From positions 1 to 64,000 of the forward strand of contig CAKSNH010000006.1 in the NCBI GenBank assembly GCA_934476075.1: a DNA stretch of 64,000 bases. Reading direction: 5' to 3'. The notes below the pieces were generated by a model. That model was given only the letters and a program-made list of their open reading frames with translations. It was not told where the DNA came from and did not search any database. The position numbers and the translations under genes were made by a program. Shown here one piece after another: positions 8,401-14,924 of the stretch. How positions within the stretch are numbered: the stretch's first letter is position 1; the number at the start of each line of letters is the position of its first letter. Source of the stretch: an uncultured Clostridia bacterium. GTDB lineage: Bacteria; Bacillota; Clostridia; UBA1381.

Positions 8401-9474
8401 ACTTTCATTGTTGATAGGAGCTGTTATAGCTTTCTGTCCGCCTGCAACAGTAATTTTTGTAGGTATCGGAGTATAAACATTAGCTGACATTGTAATTGTC
8501 TTTTCTGTATCAGCTGTTACTTCAACAGTATCTGCTGCATCTTTATACGCATCTTTTGTAGCTGTAATGCTGTAAGTCTTATTAGGAACATTCAATACTA
8601 ATTGACTGCCTGTTACAACTTGCTTGCATTTATCAACAGTAACAGTAGTTCCTGTCAAGTCAGCGTTTTTGTCATCCTTAATGTTAAGTGTTAATGCAGA
8701 TGTTGTCTTTGCAGTTTGTTTAACTGCCAAATTATCCATATAAACTTCACTTGCAGCACCATAGAACGCTACTTTACCCAAAGCAGTTCCGCTGGCTTTA
8801 AAACTCTTGGCAGACAGTAAGTTGCCGTCTGTATCTGTCATTACCATATTTGCAGCACCGGTATTGTCAACTTCAATATTAACATCTACCCATTGTGCGG
8901 TTGGAATTTGAGCATTATTTCCCACTGACAAATAAGGGTCATTTACAACATCACCATTCCCTGTTTTGTCATCACTTGTCAAGCCAAAAATCTGCATAGT
9001 AGCAGCCGCATCTTTAAAATACGCTTTAAAACTCATTTGAAGTACTTTTCCGTCCTCAATGCTTGCATATGCAGGAATGTTACAAGCAGAATTAAATGTA
9101 AAACTTGCACCACGTTCTGATGATGCATATTTACCTGAAACAAATTTCAAGTAATTGTTGTCACCGTCTTGTCCGATAGAAATTACACTTGTTGTGTCAC
9201 CGCCGCTGCCCCTTGCACCAAGAGCAAGGTCCAAATTACCTAATGTTGCAGTTTGACCTGCTGTGCCTTGTACGCTGATGCCTGTTGATGTGTATGATGA
9301 GAAATCATCTGTATAATATACAGTGCTATTTTCATCATCCATCAATGCAACGTTACCGTTTGTATATGCACTTGCCGGATTTGTATCTGCCACAGCAAAT
9401 GCCATACTTGAAACAGATGAAGTCAACATTGTAGCAGCAATAATAGCCGCTAAAATCTTCTTTTTCTTATCCAT
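5431..9474 (-). CDS. Very large secreted multidomain SGNH esterase, rhamnogalacturonan acetylesterase-like
   Basis: This 1347-residue protein starts with a signal peptide (about 1-28, ending SMAFA). Residues about 50-250 look like a beta-sandwich, carbohydrate-binding-type domain. Ig-like and Big2-like domains follow through the middle (for example about 340-440 and 830-910), with a second sandwich domain near 450-620. The enzyme domain is C-terminal: GDSLV with Ser1080, a GYND block with Asn1165, and DTLH with Asp1265 and His1268, the expected SGNH set. Closest in style is CE12 rhamnogalacturonan acetylesterase, which removes acetyl groups from pectin. The tail is Ser/Pro-rich, with no sortase motif or SLH domain, so wall attachment is unclear. 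It is transcribed alone. Confidence 0.85.
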   Translation of the reverse strand: MDKKKKILAAIIAATMLTSSVSSMAFAVADTNPASAYTNGNVALMDDENSTVYYTDDFSSYTSTGISVQGTAGQTATLGNLDLALGARGSGGDTTSVISIGQDGDNNYLKFVSGKYASSERGASFTFNSACNIPAYASIEDGKVLQMSFKAYFKDAAATMQIFGLTSDDKTGNGDVVNDPYLSVGNNAQIPTAQWVDVNIEVDNTGAANMVMTDTDGNLLSAKSFKASGTALGKVAFYGAASEVYMDNLAVKQTAKTTSALTLNIKDDKNADLTGTTVTVDKCKQVVTGSQLVLNVPNKTYSITATKDAYKDAADTVEVTADTEKTITMSANVYTPIPTKITVAGGQKAITAPINNESVASVAFTATSVDQENIAVTDATYKWSIAGADGQADENVSISDAGVITVKKGFEAAENHVEEFTVTATATNANGSGTGTATVKISDYLFYEPGVDEASYGGEVSTVFDGTKAIVIPITKTTKTMTMPEEIKFEKGTAKSLSFNLSFTEKGYYTFARTFALKDSSGNNLLGDIYVGGPAATTGMSIGTGATVGDAMNWDSGKCWGLFDANVWVPVTIDFITYSNGTTKATIQVGDNDAVEVDVADGVTGLAKIDFTAGAVMNGRYVGFKDFVVQDADASATDISGIENIAKISGQDTEAEYTVTSTLMEDGEKFNWTVAPENVSGSTKFEGLTDVTTATVIVASYDSNGALADIDVKKDQAVTDGSITVDGNAGQKVMIWKDLESAKPLTAVQTIEGATTDTGVTITANEDDATKATLKVASTALTGKYILTATSAIDSSKTAKFTVNIEDAKVASAVLSGEENVQYKENGTVTYTVSDIKDQFGNDVTKYFAPTWSSSNEDVLAMDAENPGTFTVKSKGTTTIKAVVDGKEYTMDVTVADYVITKTGITEDSTEVDLAVLAENANTSGYLVTTAKDGVLVEQTTVEKPAEGTTITVNTTGADSLEVSPILTFNDVGNIPDGSGLKVAIPNGSYDFTITKASTTRADVFVNGVMIANNVDQSDDGKGSREIKTGGTYTAEEIAVKGGKAVVTMYDKVSDMQTVVVKKNPSNVNRKTRVYVLGDSLVTNYYGDPTSVNEETGVPNPGNARTGWGQVLKNYLGSDMNLSNLAESGNYAAGLYGNGADSSAFGGVINNAQKGDYLILECGYNDRNYSTTAGMTEAVNAMVDACRAKGITPILVTPNASKHDYKADVMYASTLRDCATAKDVMIVDLSANSYKFFSEKYGTDETANTVVGRNYQVWTNAETVDTLHSSYVGAMKFAEIVAQGIADLQAAGTTTESGENANGITINKEFKFSFVDTLDNTIEMQVKDSSASDSEEVSPSPTANPGE

Positions 9475-9564
9475 TTATACTCCCTCTTTCTTAACTTTTA
9501 TAAACTTTTACTAAAAAAGCATTGTTATATGAATAATTATATATCAAATTAACCATAATAACAA

Positions 9565-9596
9565 TAAAAAAAACAGACTATCAATGTCTGTTTTTT
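9565..9596. terminator. Bidirectional terminator-like hairpin
   Basis: AACAGAC (9572-9578) pairs with GTCTGTT (9586-9592), flanked by an A run on the left and a T run on the right. It separates the esterase gene from the tRNA-Arg unit. Confidence 0.7.
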
Positions 9597-9634
9597 GAAC
9601 ATTTCCTCTACTATTTACACATTTTTTAATAAAA

Positions 9635-9672
9635 TAAAAAAAAGCGAACAGCCTATTTCTAAGCTATTCGCT
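9635..9672 (-). terminator. Terminator of tRNA-Arg
   Basis: On the minus strand AGCGAATAGC pairs with GCTGTTCGCT and is followed by a long T run, directly after the tRNA CCA end. Confidence 0.85.
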
Positions 9673-9749
9673 TGGTACGCCCAGCAGGGCTCGAACCTGC
9701 GACCTTTTGGTTCGTAGCCAAACACTCTATCCAACTGAGCTATGAGCGC
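9673..9749 (-). tRNA. tRNA-Arg (anticodon ACG)
   Basis: The minus strand gives a full cloverleaf. The acceptor GCGCTCA pairs with TGGGCGT (first pair G-U). The D-arm is AGCTCAGTTGGATAGAGT. The anticodon stem TTTGG/CCAAA holds the loop CTACGAA, anticodon ACG. The T-loop is GGTTCGAGCCC. CCA is encoded. It reads CGU and, through inosine, CGC and CGA. Confidence 0.97.
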
Positions 9750-9800
9750 ATACCAAATCTTGACTACGCATATTATCTTACCACATAATCTATCGAATGT

Positions 9801-9885
9801 CAAGCACTTTTTTTATTTTTTCGATATTTTTTAATTTGCAGGAAGCTGCGTAAAAACGCAGTGATGAAAAATTAAAAAGTGCTTG
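9801..9885 (-). repeat. Dispersed repeat, short copy 2, inside a 12-bp inverted repeat
   Basis: The core (about 9826-9879) matches the dispersed repeat in minus orientation, with the hairpin GCTGCGT-aaaa-ACGCAG. It is bracketed by CAAGCACTTTTT (9801-9812) and AAAAAGTGCTTG (9874-9885), a perfect 12-bp inverted repeat. The right arm overlaps the -35 box of yajC. Confidence 0.75.
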
Positions 9886-9911
9886 CAAAATTATATACTG
9901 CAATGTATAAT
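9883..9911 (+). promoter_or_regulatory. Promoter of yajC
   Basis: TTGCAA (-35, 9883-9888) and TATAAT (-10, 9906-9911) are 17 bases apart. The -35 box lies in the right arm of the repeat at 9801-9885. Confidence 0.75.
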
Positions 9912-9958
9912 ATATTCATACGCAATTTTGTGAATAATTTTTAAAGGAGAAATTTAAT

Positions 9959-10315
9959 ATGTTTGAAATCGTTGCATATGCAGAAAATGCCGCCGAAACC
10001 GCAGGTACAAATTCTTCAATGGGTACACAAGCTATGATTACTCAATTTATAGCCTTTGGTGTTATCATTTTGCTTTTGTATTTTATGATGATAAGACCGC
10101 AGAGAAAAAGAGAAAAAGAAACCAAAGCTATGGTTGCCGCTTTGAAAGTCGGCGATAAGGTTACTACAATCGGCGGTATTGTGGGTAAAATTGTAAAAGT
10201 AAAAGATGACTATGTAGTTCTGGAAACAGGCAGTATCGGCAACACGGCTGAGCAGTCTTATGTGAGAATGGAAAGAAGTGCCATCGCAAAAGTCGAGAAA
10301 AAAGCAGAAGCATAA
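9959..10315 (+). CDS. yajC: Preprotein translocase accessory subunit YajC
   Basis: This 118-residue inner-membrane protein is the accessory subunit of the SecDF-YajC complex that assists SecYEG export. It has a short N-terminal segment, one membrane helix (about 27-45) and the family hallmark RPQRKREKE right after it, then a small cytoplasmic beta-domain containing VGDKVTTIGGIVGKI. AAAGGAG precedes the ATG by eight bases. In Clostridia yajC is often followed by a small TIGR04086-type membrane protein, as here. secD/secF are not in this window. Confidence 0.95.
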   Translation: MFEIVAYAENAAETAGTNSSMGTQAMITQFIAFGVIILLLYFMMIRPQRKREKETKAMVAALKVGDKVTTIGGIVGKIVKVKDDYVVLETGSIGNTAEQSYVRMERSAIAKVEKKAEA

Positions 10316-10330
10316 TTTAGCAAGAATAAA

Positions 10331-10376
10331 CAGACATCTGTTGCATATATTTGCAATAGGTGTCTTTATTTTTTTT
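10331..10376 (+). terminator. Terminator or attenuator after yajC
   Basis: AGACATCTGTTGCA pairs with TGCAATAGGTGTCT and is followed by a T-rich run. It lies between yajC and the next gene, so it probably lowers rather than blocks expression of the latter. Confidence 0.8.
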
Positions 10377-10395
10377 GCATGAAAGGATGTTTTTT

Positions 10396-10806
10396 ATGAA
10401 TAGTTTTGACGAAAATGTCGGATTTGATATTATGCGGCTGTTAAAATCATTTTTGTTATCCGTCATCATAACCGCCGTAATGCTTTTGATTTTTGCGGCT
10501 ATACTCTATTTTACAGACGTCAGTGACAATATAACATCAAAAGCCGTATTTGTTATAAGCGTAATTTCACTGATAATCGGCGGTATTGCAGCGGCTGTAA
10601 ATGCTGAAAAATCCGGATTTACTCACGGTGCGATAGTTGCGGCAATGTATATTTTGCTTGTGTTGGTCGGCTCGGCGATACTGAACGGCGGCGTATCATT
10701 TAATGTAAAAACGGTTACCTTACTGATTAGTTATACGGCAGCGGGAATGTTCGGCGGAAGTGTCGGGATAAACATGGGTTCAAAGAAAAAATATAAAAGA
10801 AGATAG
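10396..10806 (+). CDS. TIGR04086-type four-helix membrane protein
   Basis: This is a 136-residue integral membrane protein with four predicted helices and a basic C-terminal tail (KKKYKRR). The start was placed at the ATG at 10396, which has AAAGGA eight bases upstream; a longer in-frame reading from 10360 would start inside the preceding terminator. Its position directly after yajC and its topology match the small family TIGR04086 found beside yajC in Clostridia. The function is unknown; a role near the Sec machinery is only suggested by context. Confidence 0.75.
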   Translation: MNSFDENVGFDIMRLLKSFLLSVIITAVMLLIFAAILYFTDVSDNITSKAVFVISVISLIIGGIAAAVNAEKSGFTHGAIVAAMYILLVLVGSAILNGGVSFNVKTVTLLISYTAAGMFGGSVGINMGSKKKYKRR

Positions 10807-10810
10807 CTAA

Positions 10811-10842
10811 AATGGGTTGCCGTTAAAATACAGCAACCCATC
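10811..10842. terminator. Bidirectional terminator between convergent genes
   Basis: ATGGGTTGC (10812-10820) pairs with GCAACCCAT (10833-10841). It sits between the stop codons of the plus-strand and minus-strand genes and probably serves both. Confidence 0.75.
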
Positions 10843-11345
10843 TATTTATTTTGTATCTTTTTAAACTGTTTTAATAAGAATTGTGTGGCAAAGCCTGTAA
10901 ATATGCCTGTAATAATTCCCGAAATAATCAATATCGGCAAATAGCTTACAATATATATAGTTTTTGTAATAATCAGTGCCGCAATTATCTGACCGATATT
11001 ATGAAATATTGCTCCGATTACACCATAAATCCACATATGTTTTTCATCACGAATAAATATTTTCAATACAGAAATAGCCGCAAAGCACAACAATCCTCCG
11101 CACAAACTGTACATCATCGCAACCATTCTTCCCGACAAAACGCTGCCGAGTATAATTCGCACAAGCAATATGCATAGCGTTTCTTTTCGATTAAGTACAA
11201 ATATCGCAAAAAGAGTGATAATATTTGCAAGCCCCAGCTTTACCCCTGCAACGGGTACAAGCGGTGGAATTTGAAGTTCAATTATGAATATAATAAGAGC
11301 AAATGCAGTAAGCAGAGCCATTGTGGTAAGTTTTTTTGTTGTCAT
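10842..11345 (-). CDS. Gx transporter family (Hpre_diP_synt_I) membrane protein
   Basis: This 167-residue protein has about five or six membrane helices and resembles the family once called heptaprenyl diphosphate synthase component I, now usually named Gx transporter. The family signature near the N-terminus, PPLVPVAGVKLGLANI (about 27-42), is present. Its fold resembles ECF-transporter substrate-binding subunits. The start overlaps the stop of the NusG-II gene by four bases (ATGA), so the two are translated together. A similar pair occurs in flavin-based extracellular electron-transfer and Rnf-type loci of other Firmicutes. No other redox gene of that kind is nearby, so the role here is open. 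Confidence 0.85.
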   Translation of the reverse strand: MTTKKLTTMALLTAFALIIFIIELQIPPLVPVAGVKLGLANIITLFAIFVLNRKETLCILLVRIILGSVLSGRMVAMMYSLCGGLLCFAAISVLKIFIRDEKHMWIYGVIGAIFHNIGQIIAALIITKTIYIVSYLPILIISGIITGIFTGFATQFLLKQFKKIQNK

Positions 11346-11716
11346 TTGGTTACTGTGTCTATCTCCGAATTTGCCGATGTTATTTTAATCACCAATTTGT
11401 TCGGCAAGCAAACTATCGGCACGGCACTATCGGAAATATAGCCTTGCTTTACACAGACTTGGTCGGGACAAGTTGCATTTTTCACGCATATTCTGTCATG
11501 CTCCACCAAAACCGTATTACTGCCTTTCTCGGTCTTTACATCAAATTCATACGGCTCTGTCACAGCACCTAAATCAATAGTTTGTACTACTTCCCCATTT
11601 TGGGTTATAACCGCTGTCTTATTATCTATTTTAATATTATTCAGCTTATACCATGCAAAAATACTTGCAATAAGTACAACACTTATTATAATGATAAATA
11701 TTTTCGTTATTTTCAT
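11342..11716 (-). CDS. Membrane-anchored NusG domain II protein
   Basis: This 124-residue protein has one N-terminal membrane helix (about 5-22) and an extracellular NusG domain II-like beta-fold (PF07009), including a CPDQVC motif preceded by CVKNAT. The two-cysteine motif is typical of this family. It is not the transcription factor NusG. It forms a two-gene operon with the Gx-type transporter. In several Firmicutes the same pair accompanies flavin or quinone electron-transfer genes, which are absent here. Confidence 0.85.
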   Translation of the reverse strand: MKITKIFIIIISVVLIASIFAWYKLNNIKIDNKTAVITQNGEVVQTIDLGAVTEPYEFDVKTEKGSNTVLVEHDRICVKNATCPDQVCVKQGYISDSAVPIVCLPNKLVIKITSANSEIDTVTK

Positions 11717-11781
11717 AATTCACCTCTATGTTAATGCTAACACAGAAAATAAATAAAGTCAAGCATAAGCAATAATAACAG

Positions 11782-11811
11782 CAAAAAAGACTGCACATCA
11801 CTGTACAGTCC
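11782..11811 (-). terminator. Terminator of aroF
   Basis: On the minus strand GACTGTAC pairs with GTGCAGTC, followed by TTTTTT, 16 bases past the aroF stop. Confidence 0.9.
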
Positions 11812-11827
11812 CTTTCATAATATATAA

Positions 11828-12838
11828 TTAGATTTCTCTGCCTTCAAATTCAGCCAATGCTTTCACCTTTGTCATTACATGGTCGAATTGTGCCGGTGTA
11901 AGCGATTGTGCACCGTCGCAAAGTGCAGCCTTTGGATTGTTATGCACTTCAATCATAACACCGTCCGCACCAACCGCAACCGCAGCCTTTGACAATGGTT
12001 CAACAAGCGACGGAATACCTGTTGCATGGCTTGGGTCAACAATAACAGGAAGATGTGATAATTTTTTCAATACGGGAATTGCCGACAAATCCAATGTATT
12101 TCTTGTCTTTGTTTCAAATGTACGAATACCACGTTCACAGAAAATAACATTCTCGTTACCGCCTGCCATTATATATTCTGCACTCATAAGCCATTCTTCT
12201 ATTGTATTTGCAAGACCACGTTTCAGCAAAATAGGCTTTTTGCAGCGACCCAATTCTTTTAACAATTCAAAATTCTGCATATTTCTTGCACCGACTTGAA
12301 TTACGTCAACATCGGCGAACAAATCCAAATGACTTTGATTCATAATTTCAGTAACAATAGGAAGTCCTGTTGCTTTTTTAGCTTTTAGCAATAATTCCAA
12401 ACCTTCTGCGTGCAAGCCTTGGAATGCGTATGGCGATGTACGAGGTTTGAATGCACCGCCACGAAGGAATGTAGCTCCGCTCTTTTTAACAGCTTGTGCA
12501 ACTTCGATAATTTGTTCTTCACTTTCAACCGAGCACGGACCTGCAATTACTGTGAAGTTCTCGCTTGAAATTTTTCTGTCCCCTACCTTGATTACCGAGT
12601 CTGTCGGGTGGAATTTTCTGTTTGCCAATTTATACGGTTCCGATACTCTCTTGACACCTTCAACCAATTCATTTGTGATAAATACGTCCTCGTCAATTTT
12701 TGATGTATCACCGATTACACCGATTACAGATGATTGTGTTCCCTTGCTGAAATGGTATGAACAACCCATGTCCTGTAATTGATTTAGAATGTCCTTTGCC
12801 TGTGCTTCTTCTACGTTTGGTTTCAATATGATAATCAT
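11828..12838 (-). CDS. aroF: 3-deoxy-7-phosphoheptulonate (DAHP) synthase, type I-beta
   Basis: This enzyme condenses phosphoenolpyruvate and erythrose 4-phosphate, the first step of the shikimate pathway. The 336 residues comprise an N-terminal ferredoxin-like regulatory domain (about 1-70) and a TIM barrel carrying KPRTSPYAFQG, the metal and substrate motif, and VDPSHATG near the C-terminus. The N-terminal extension is the usual allosteric part of the I-beta class. The gene stands alone, behind a leader of about 300 nucleotides that encodes a Phe/Tyr-rich peptide and a terminator (12944-13173), so expression is very probably controlled by attenuation. Chorismate synthase, the last step, is encoded far away at 62751-63896. 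Confidence 0.96.
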   Translation of the reverse strand: MIIILKPNVEEAQAKDILNQLQDMGCSYHFSKGTQSSVIGVIGDTSKIDEDVFITNELVEGVKRVSEPYKLANRKFHPTDSVIKVGDRKISSENFTVIAGPCSVESEEQIIEVAQAVKKSGATFLRGGAFKPRTSPYAFQGLHAEGLELLLKAKKATGLPIVTEIMNQSHLDLFADVDVIQVGARNMQNFELLKELGRCKKPILLKRGLANTIEEWLMSAEYIMAGGNENVIFCERGIRTFETKTRNTLDLSAIPVLKKLSHLPVIVDPSHATGIPSLVEPLSKAAVAVGADGVMIEVHNNPKAALCDGAQSLTPAQFDHVMTKVKALAEFEGREI

Positions 12839-12943
12839 TGTTATAAACTCCTTTAAAAATTAATAAATATACTGTAAATTGTATAATTAAACTCTGCGGT
12901 ACCTTTCAGAATTTAATATTTCAACTTACTGAATCTACAAAAA

Positions 12944-12984
12944 CAAAAAAGCCGATAACCTTTGCTCTCAAAGGTTACCGGCTT
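12944..12984 (-). terminator. Attenuator terminator in the aroF leader
   Basis: On the minus strand GCCGGTAACCTTTG pairs with CAAAGGTTATCGGC (14 bp with a G-T pair, short loop) and is followed by TTTTTTG. It lies after the leader-peptide stop and about 105 bases before the aroF start, so it would end transcription before aroF. Confidence 0.88.
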
Positions 12985-12998
12985 TATGACTTACAAGA

Positions 12999-13103
12999 TT
13001 AAGCTTTGTTTGGCAATCTATGAACAGCAAAAAGACTCAAGCAAAAGTTGCTAAAGTAATAGTAAAAGTAATATTTAGCTGTCATAGATGTTTTCTTAAA
13101 CAT
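12999..13103 (-). CDS. Phe/Tyr-rich leader peptide of aroF
   Basis: This 34-codon reading frame has a strong ribosome-binding site (GAAGGAGA, about seven bases before the ATG). Residues 11-17 are YYFYYYF, and the peptide holds five Phe and five Tyr in 34. It lies between a clear promoter (13145-13173) and the terminator at 12944-12984, directly upstream of DAHP synthase. This is the classic layout of a transcription attenuator: ribosomes stalling at Tyr/Phe codons when charged tRNA is short would favour an alternative fold and readthrough into aroF. The antiterminator pairing was not resolved by eye. The short ORF has no other plausible role. Confidence 0.88.
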   Translation of the reverse strand: MFKKTSMTAKYYFYYYFSNFCLSLFAVHRLPNKA

Positions 13104-13144
13104 TGCTTTTTCTCCTTCAATTTCATTAAATAGATTATGTATAT

Positions 13145-13173
13145 ATATTAACAATTAACTTTCTATTTGTCAA
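13145..13173 (-). promoter_or_regulatory. Promoter of the aroF leader
   Basis: A consensus TTGACA (-35) is followed after 17 bases by TAATAT (-10) on the minus strand. The transcript would begin near 13138 and run about 300 nucleotides before aroF. Confidence 0.85.
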
Positions 13174-13270
13174 GCATAAAAATGAATTTTTATTAAAAAA
13201 ACATATCATTTTAACATATTACCCTAAAATAATTATATGCTTTGCCGATAAACTGTATAATATTCACACA

Positions 13271-14863
13271 TTATTCAAATGTATCTATCATCACATTATC
13301 ACACAATGGCTTTTCATTTTTGTCCCAGACAAATATATTTACTTTCGGATTGCTTATATTTTCAGTGTTATCCATCGACAATTTAAACGTATTCTTTCCG
13401 CTTTCAGCCACAATTTCCTGTACAGCTACGCCATACATCACATCTGTATCATCGTATAATGCCGCATATATCCGTATAGTTTGACCGACATACAAATCCA
13501 ATCCGCTCAAATCCACGCTCACGTTCAGCTTTTCATCGGTTTTTGTAACTTTTGAAGTATCTTTTATGCCCATATCCTCATTTTCAAAGCCTGCAAACGG
13601 ATAAACTACCGCATTATATTCGTCCTCACTTGAATTTTCAACAGTTGTACCAGCAAAATCAGATTTTACAAATGTCTTATAATAAATTCTCCCGTCTTTT
13701 TCTTGGAAATAGCTTACCCCATATTCCATTTCATCTTCTGATATATACTTCTTTATATTATAATAATACTTTCCGTCCTCGCTGTTATATTTTACAATAT
13801 AATCATCACCGCTTGTGTTTCTGAACACCCAGTCGCCCTGACTGTACTTACTGCCCGTATATTCAGCACTGCTCACCCAATTATAGTGGTCGTGCGGACC
13901 TTCAACCGCAGTTTCAAGCATTTCTGCCGATTCTGTGGTTGCTGTCGGTTCTGTGGTTACTGTCGGTTCTCCCGTTTCCGTTGGTTCTGTGGTTGCTGTC
14001 GGTTCTCCCGTTTCCGTTGGTTCTGCGGTTACTGTCGGTTCTTCAATTTTCCTAATCTGCTCATCGGTAATCATAAAATATTTATGTCTGCACCATGGCG
14101 TAGAGTTTACAGGGTCATCCCATGTGACATCAACGTGATACCATTCACCATCTATCTTGACACCGTTCCACGCATGATGCATACTATTGCTCGTTACATA
14201 TTCCCAATCAATACCGCATTTATTCAAAAGCCACCCATATGCCAATGCGTATGATTGACACACACCTGTTTTATTCATCAAAACACCGTAAGCCGTATAT
14301 GATTTTGCATAACTTTCATAATCCATTGAGTTTGCCGCCTCACTGTCATACACCGCACTATGAACAAGATAATCATGCAAAACCAATGCCTTTTCTATAT
14401 CTGTCATTGTGTCGGTAATGTGTGCTGCTATTATATTGTCAACCAATTTTTCCGCTTGTGCCGACATTTCCGGAGTTATATCATCTATATAGTCCGGCAG
14501 TATTGTGCTTATACAACCTTTTGCGTATGAATATGTATATGAATAAGATGTTCTGACATAACTTAGCTCCGGACTTTTACACACCGCACCGATATAAAAG
14601 CTTTTGACATCATCTAACGGTATATTATACTCAGATATATTTATTTCTTTTTCTCTGTTTTTCAATCCCTCACGCAAAACCTCATATGCACCTTCATAAT
14701 CCGCATCACTGCTCTGCAATTTAACTGTCGGCTGATAATACATACTCTCCGCACCCGATACAGTTACCATGCGTATATCCGTATCAGCCGATATTGCTAT
14801 CGGAAAAATCGTCTGCAATACCAAACAAATCAATACCGCACACGCAAAAAATTTCTTTTTCAT
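13271..14863 (-). CDS. Secreted transglutaminase-like cysteine protein with Thr/Pro/Glu repeat linker
   Basis: This 530-residue protein has a signal peptide (about 1-25). A transglutaminase-like domain (about 130-260) carries the catalytic set: Cys202 in GVCQSYA, His230 in MHHAWN and Asp245 in HVDVTWDDP. A low-complexity linker (about 272-316) of TEPT/TGEPT units is encoded by near-identical 36-bp DNA repeats (about 13925-14045). The C-terminal part is beta-rich and ends in an Ig-like segment (about 430-530). Bacterial proteins of this class act as peptidases or cross-linking enzymes at the cell surface; the substrate is unknown. It is transcribed alone. Confidence 0.85.
   Translation of the reverse strand: MKKKFFACAVLICLVLQTIFPIAISADTDIRMVTVSGAESMYYQPTVKLQSSDADYEGAYEVLREGLKNREKEINISEYNIPLDDVKSFYIGAVCKSPELSYVRTSYSYTYSYAKGCISTILPDYIDDITPEMSAQAEKLVDNIIAAHITDTMTDIEKALVLHDYLVHSAVYDSEAANSMDYESYAKSYTAYGVLMNKTGVCQSYALAYGWLLNKCGIDWEYVTSNSMHHAWNGVKIDGEWYHVDVTWDDPVNSTPWCRHKYFMITDEQIRKIEEPTVTAEPTETGEPTATTEPTETGEPTVTTEPTATTESAEMLETAVEGPHDHYNWVSSAEYTGSKYSQGDWVFRNTSGDDYIVKYNSEDGKYYYNIKKYISEDEMEYGVSYFQEKDGRIYYKTFVKSDFAGTTVENSSEDEYNAVVYPFAGFENEDMGIKDTSKVTKTDEKLNVSVDLSGLDLYVGQTIRIYAALYDDTDVMYGVAVQEIVAESGKNTFKLSMDNTENISNPKVNIFVWDKNEKPLCDNVMIDTFE
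13925..14045 (-). repeat. 36-bp tandem repeats coding for the TEPT linker
   Basis: About three imperfect units of 36 bp built from GGTTCT and CCCGTTTCCGTT elements encode the Thr/Glu/Pro linker of the transglutaminase-like protein. Such arrays tend to vary in copy number. Confidence 0.75.
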
Positions 14864-14887
14864 AATCTCTCTCCTTTAATATATAAC

Positions 14888-14918
14888 AAAGGGGCTGTGC
14901 ATTTTATGACAGTCCCCT
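14888..14918 (-). terminator. Probable terminator of leuS
   Basis: On the minus strand GGGGACTGT pairs with ACAGCCCC with one bulge, followed by TTTGTT. The T run is short, so the call is moderate. Confidence 0.6.
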
Positions 14919-14924
14919 TATTAT

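Noticed and set aside
9615..9803. 62-residue reading frame across tRNA-Arg
   Set aside because: It overlaps the tRNA and its terminator and has no coding support.
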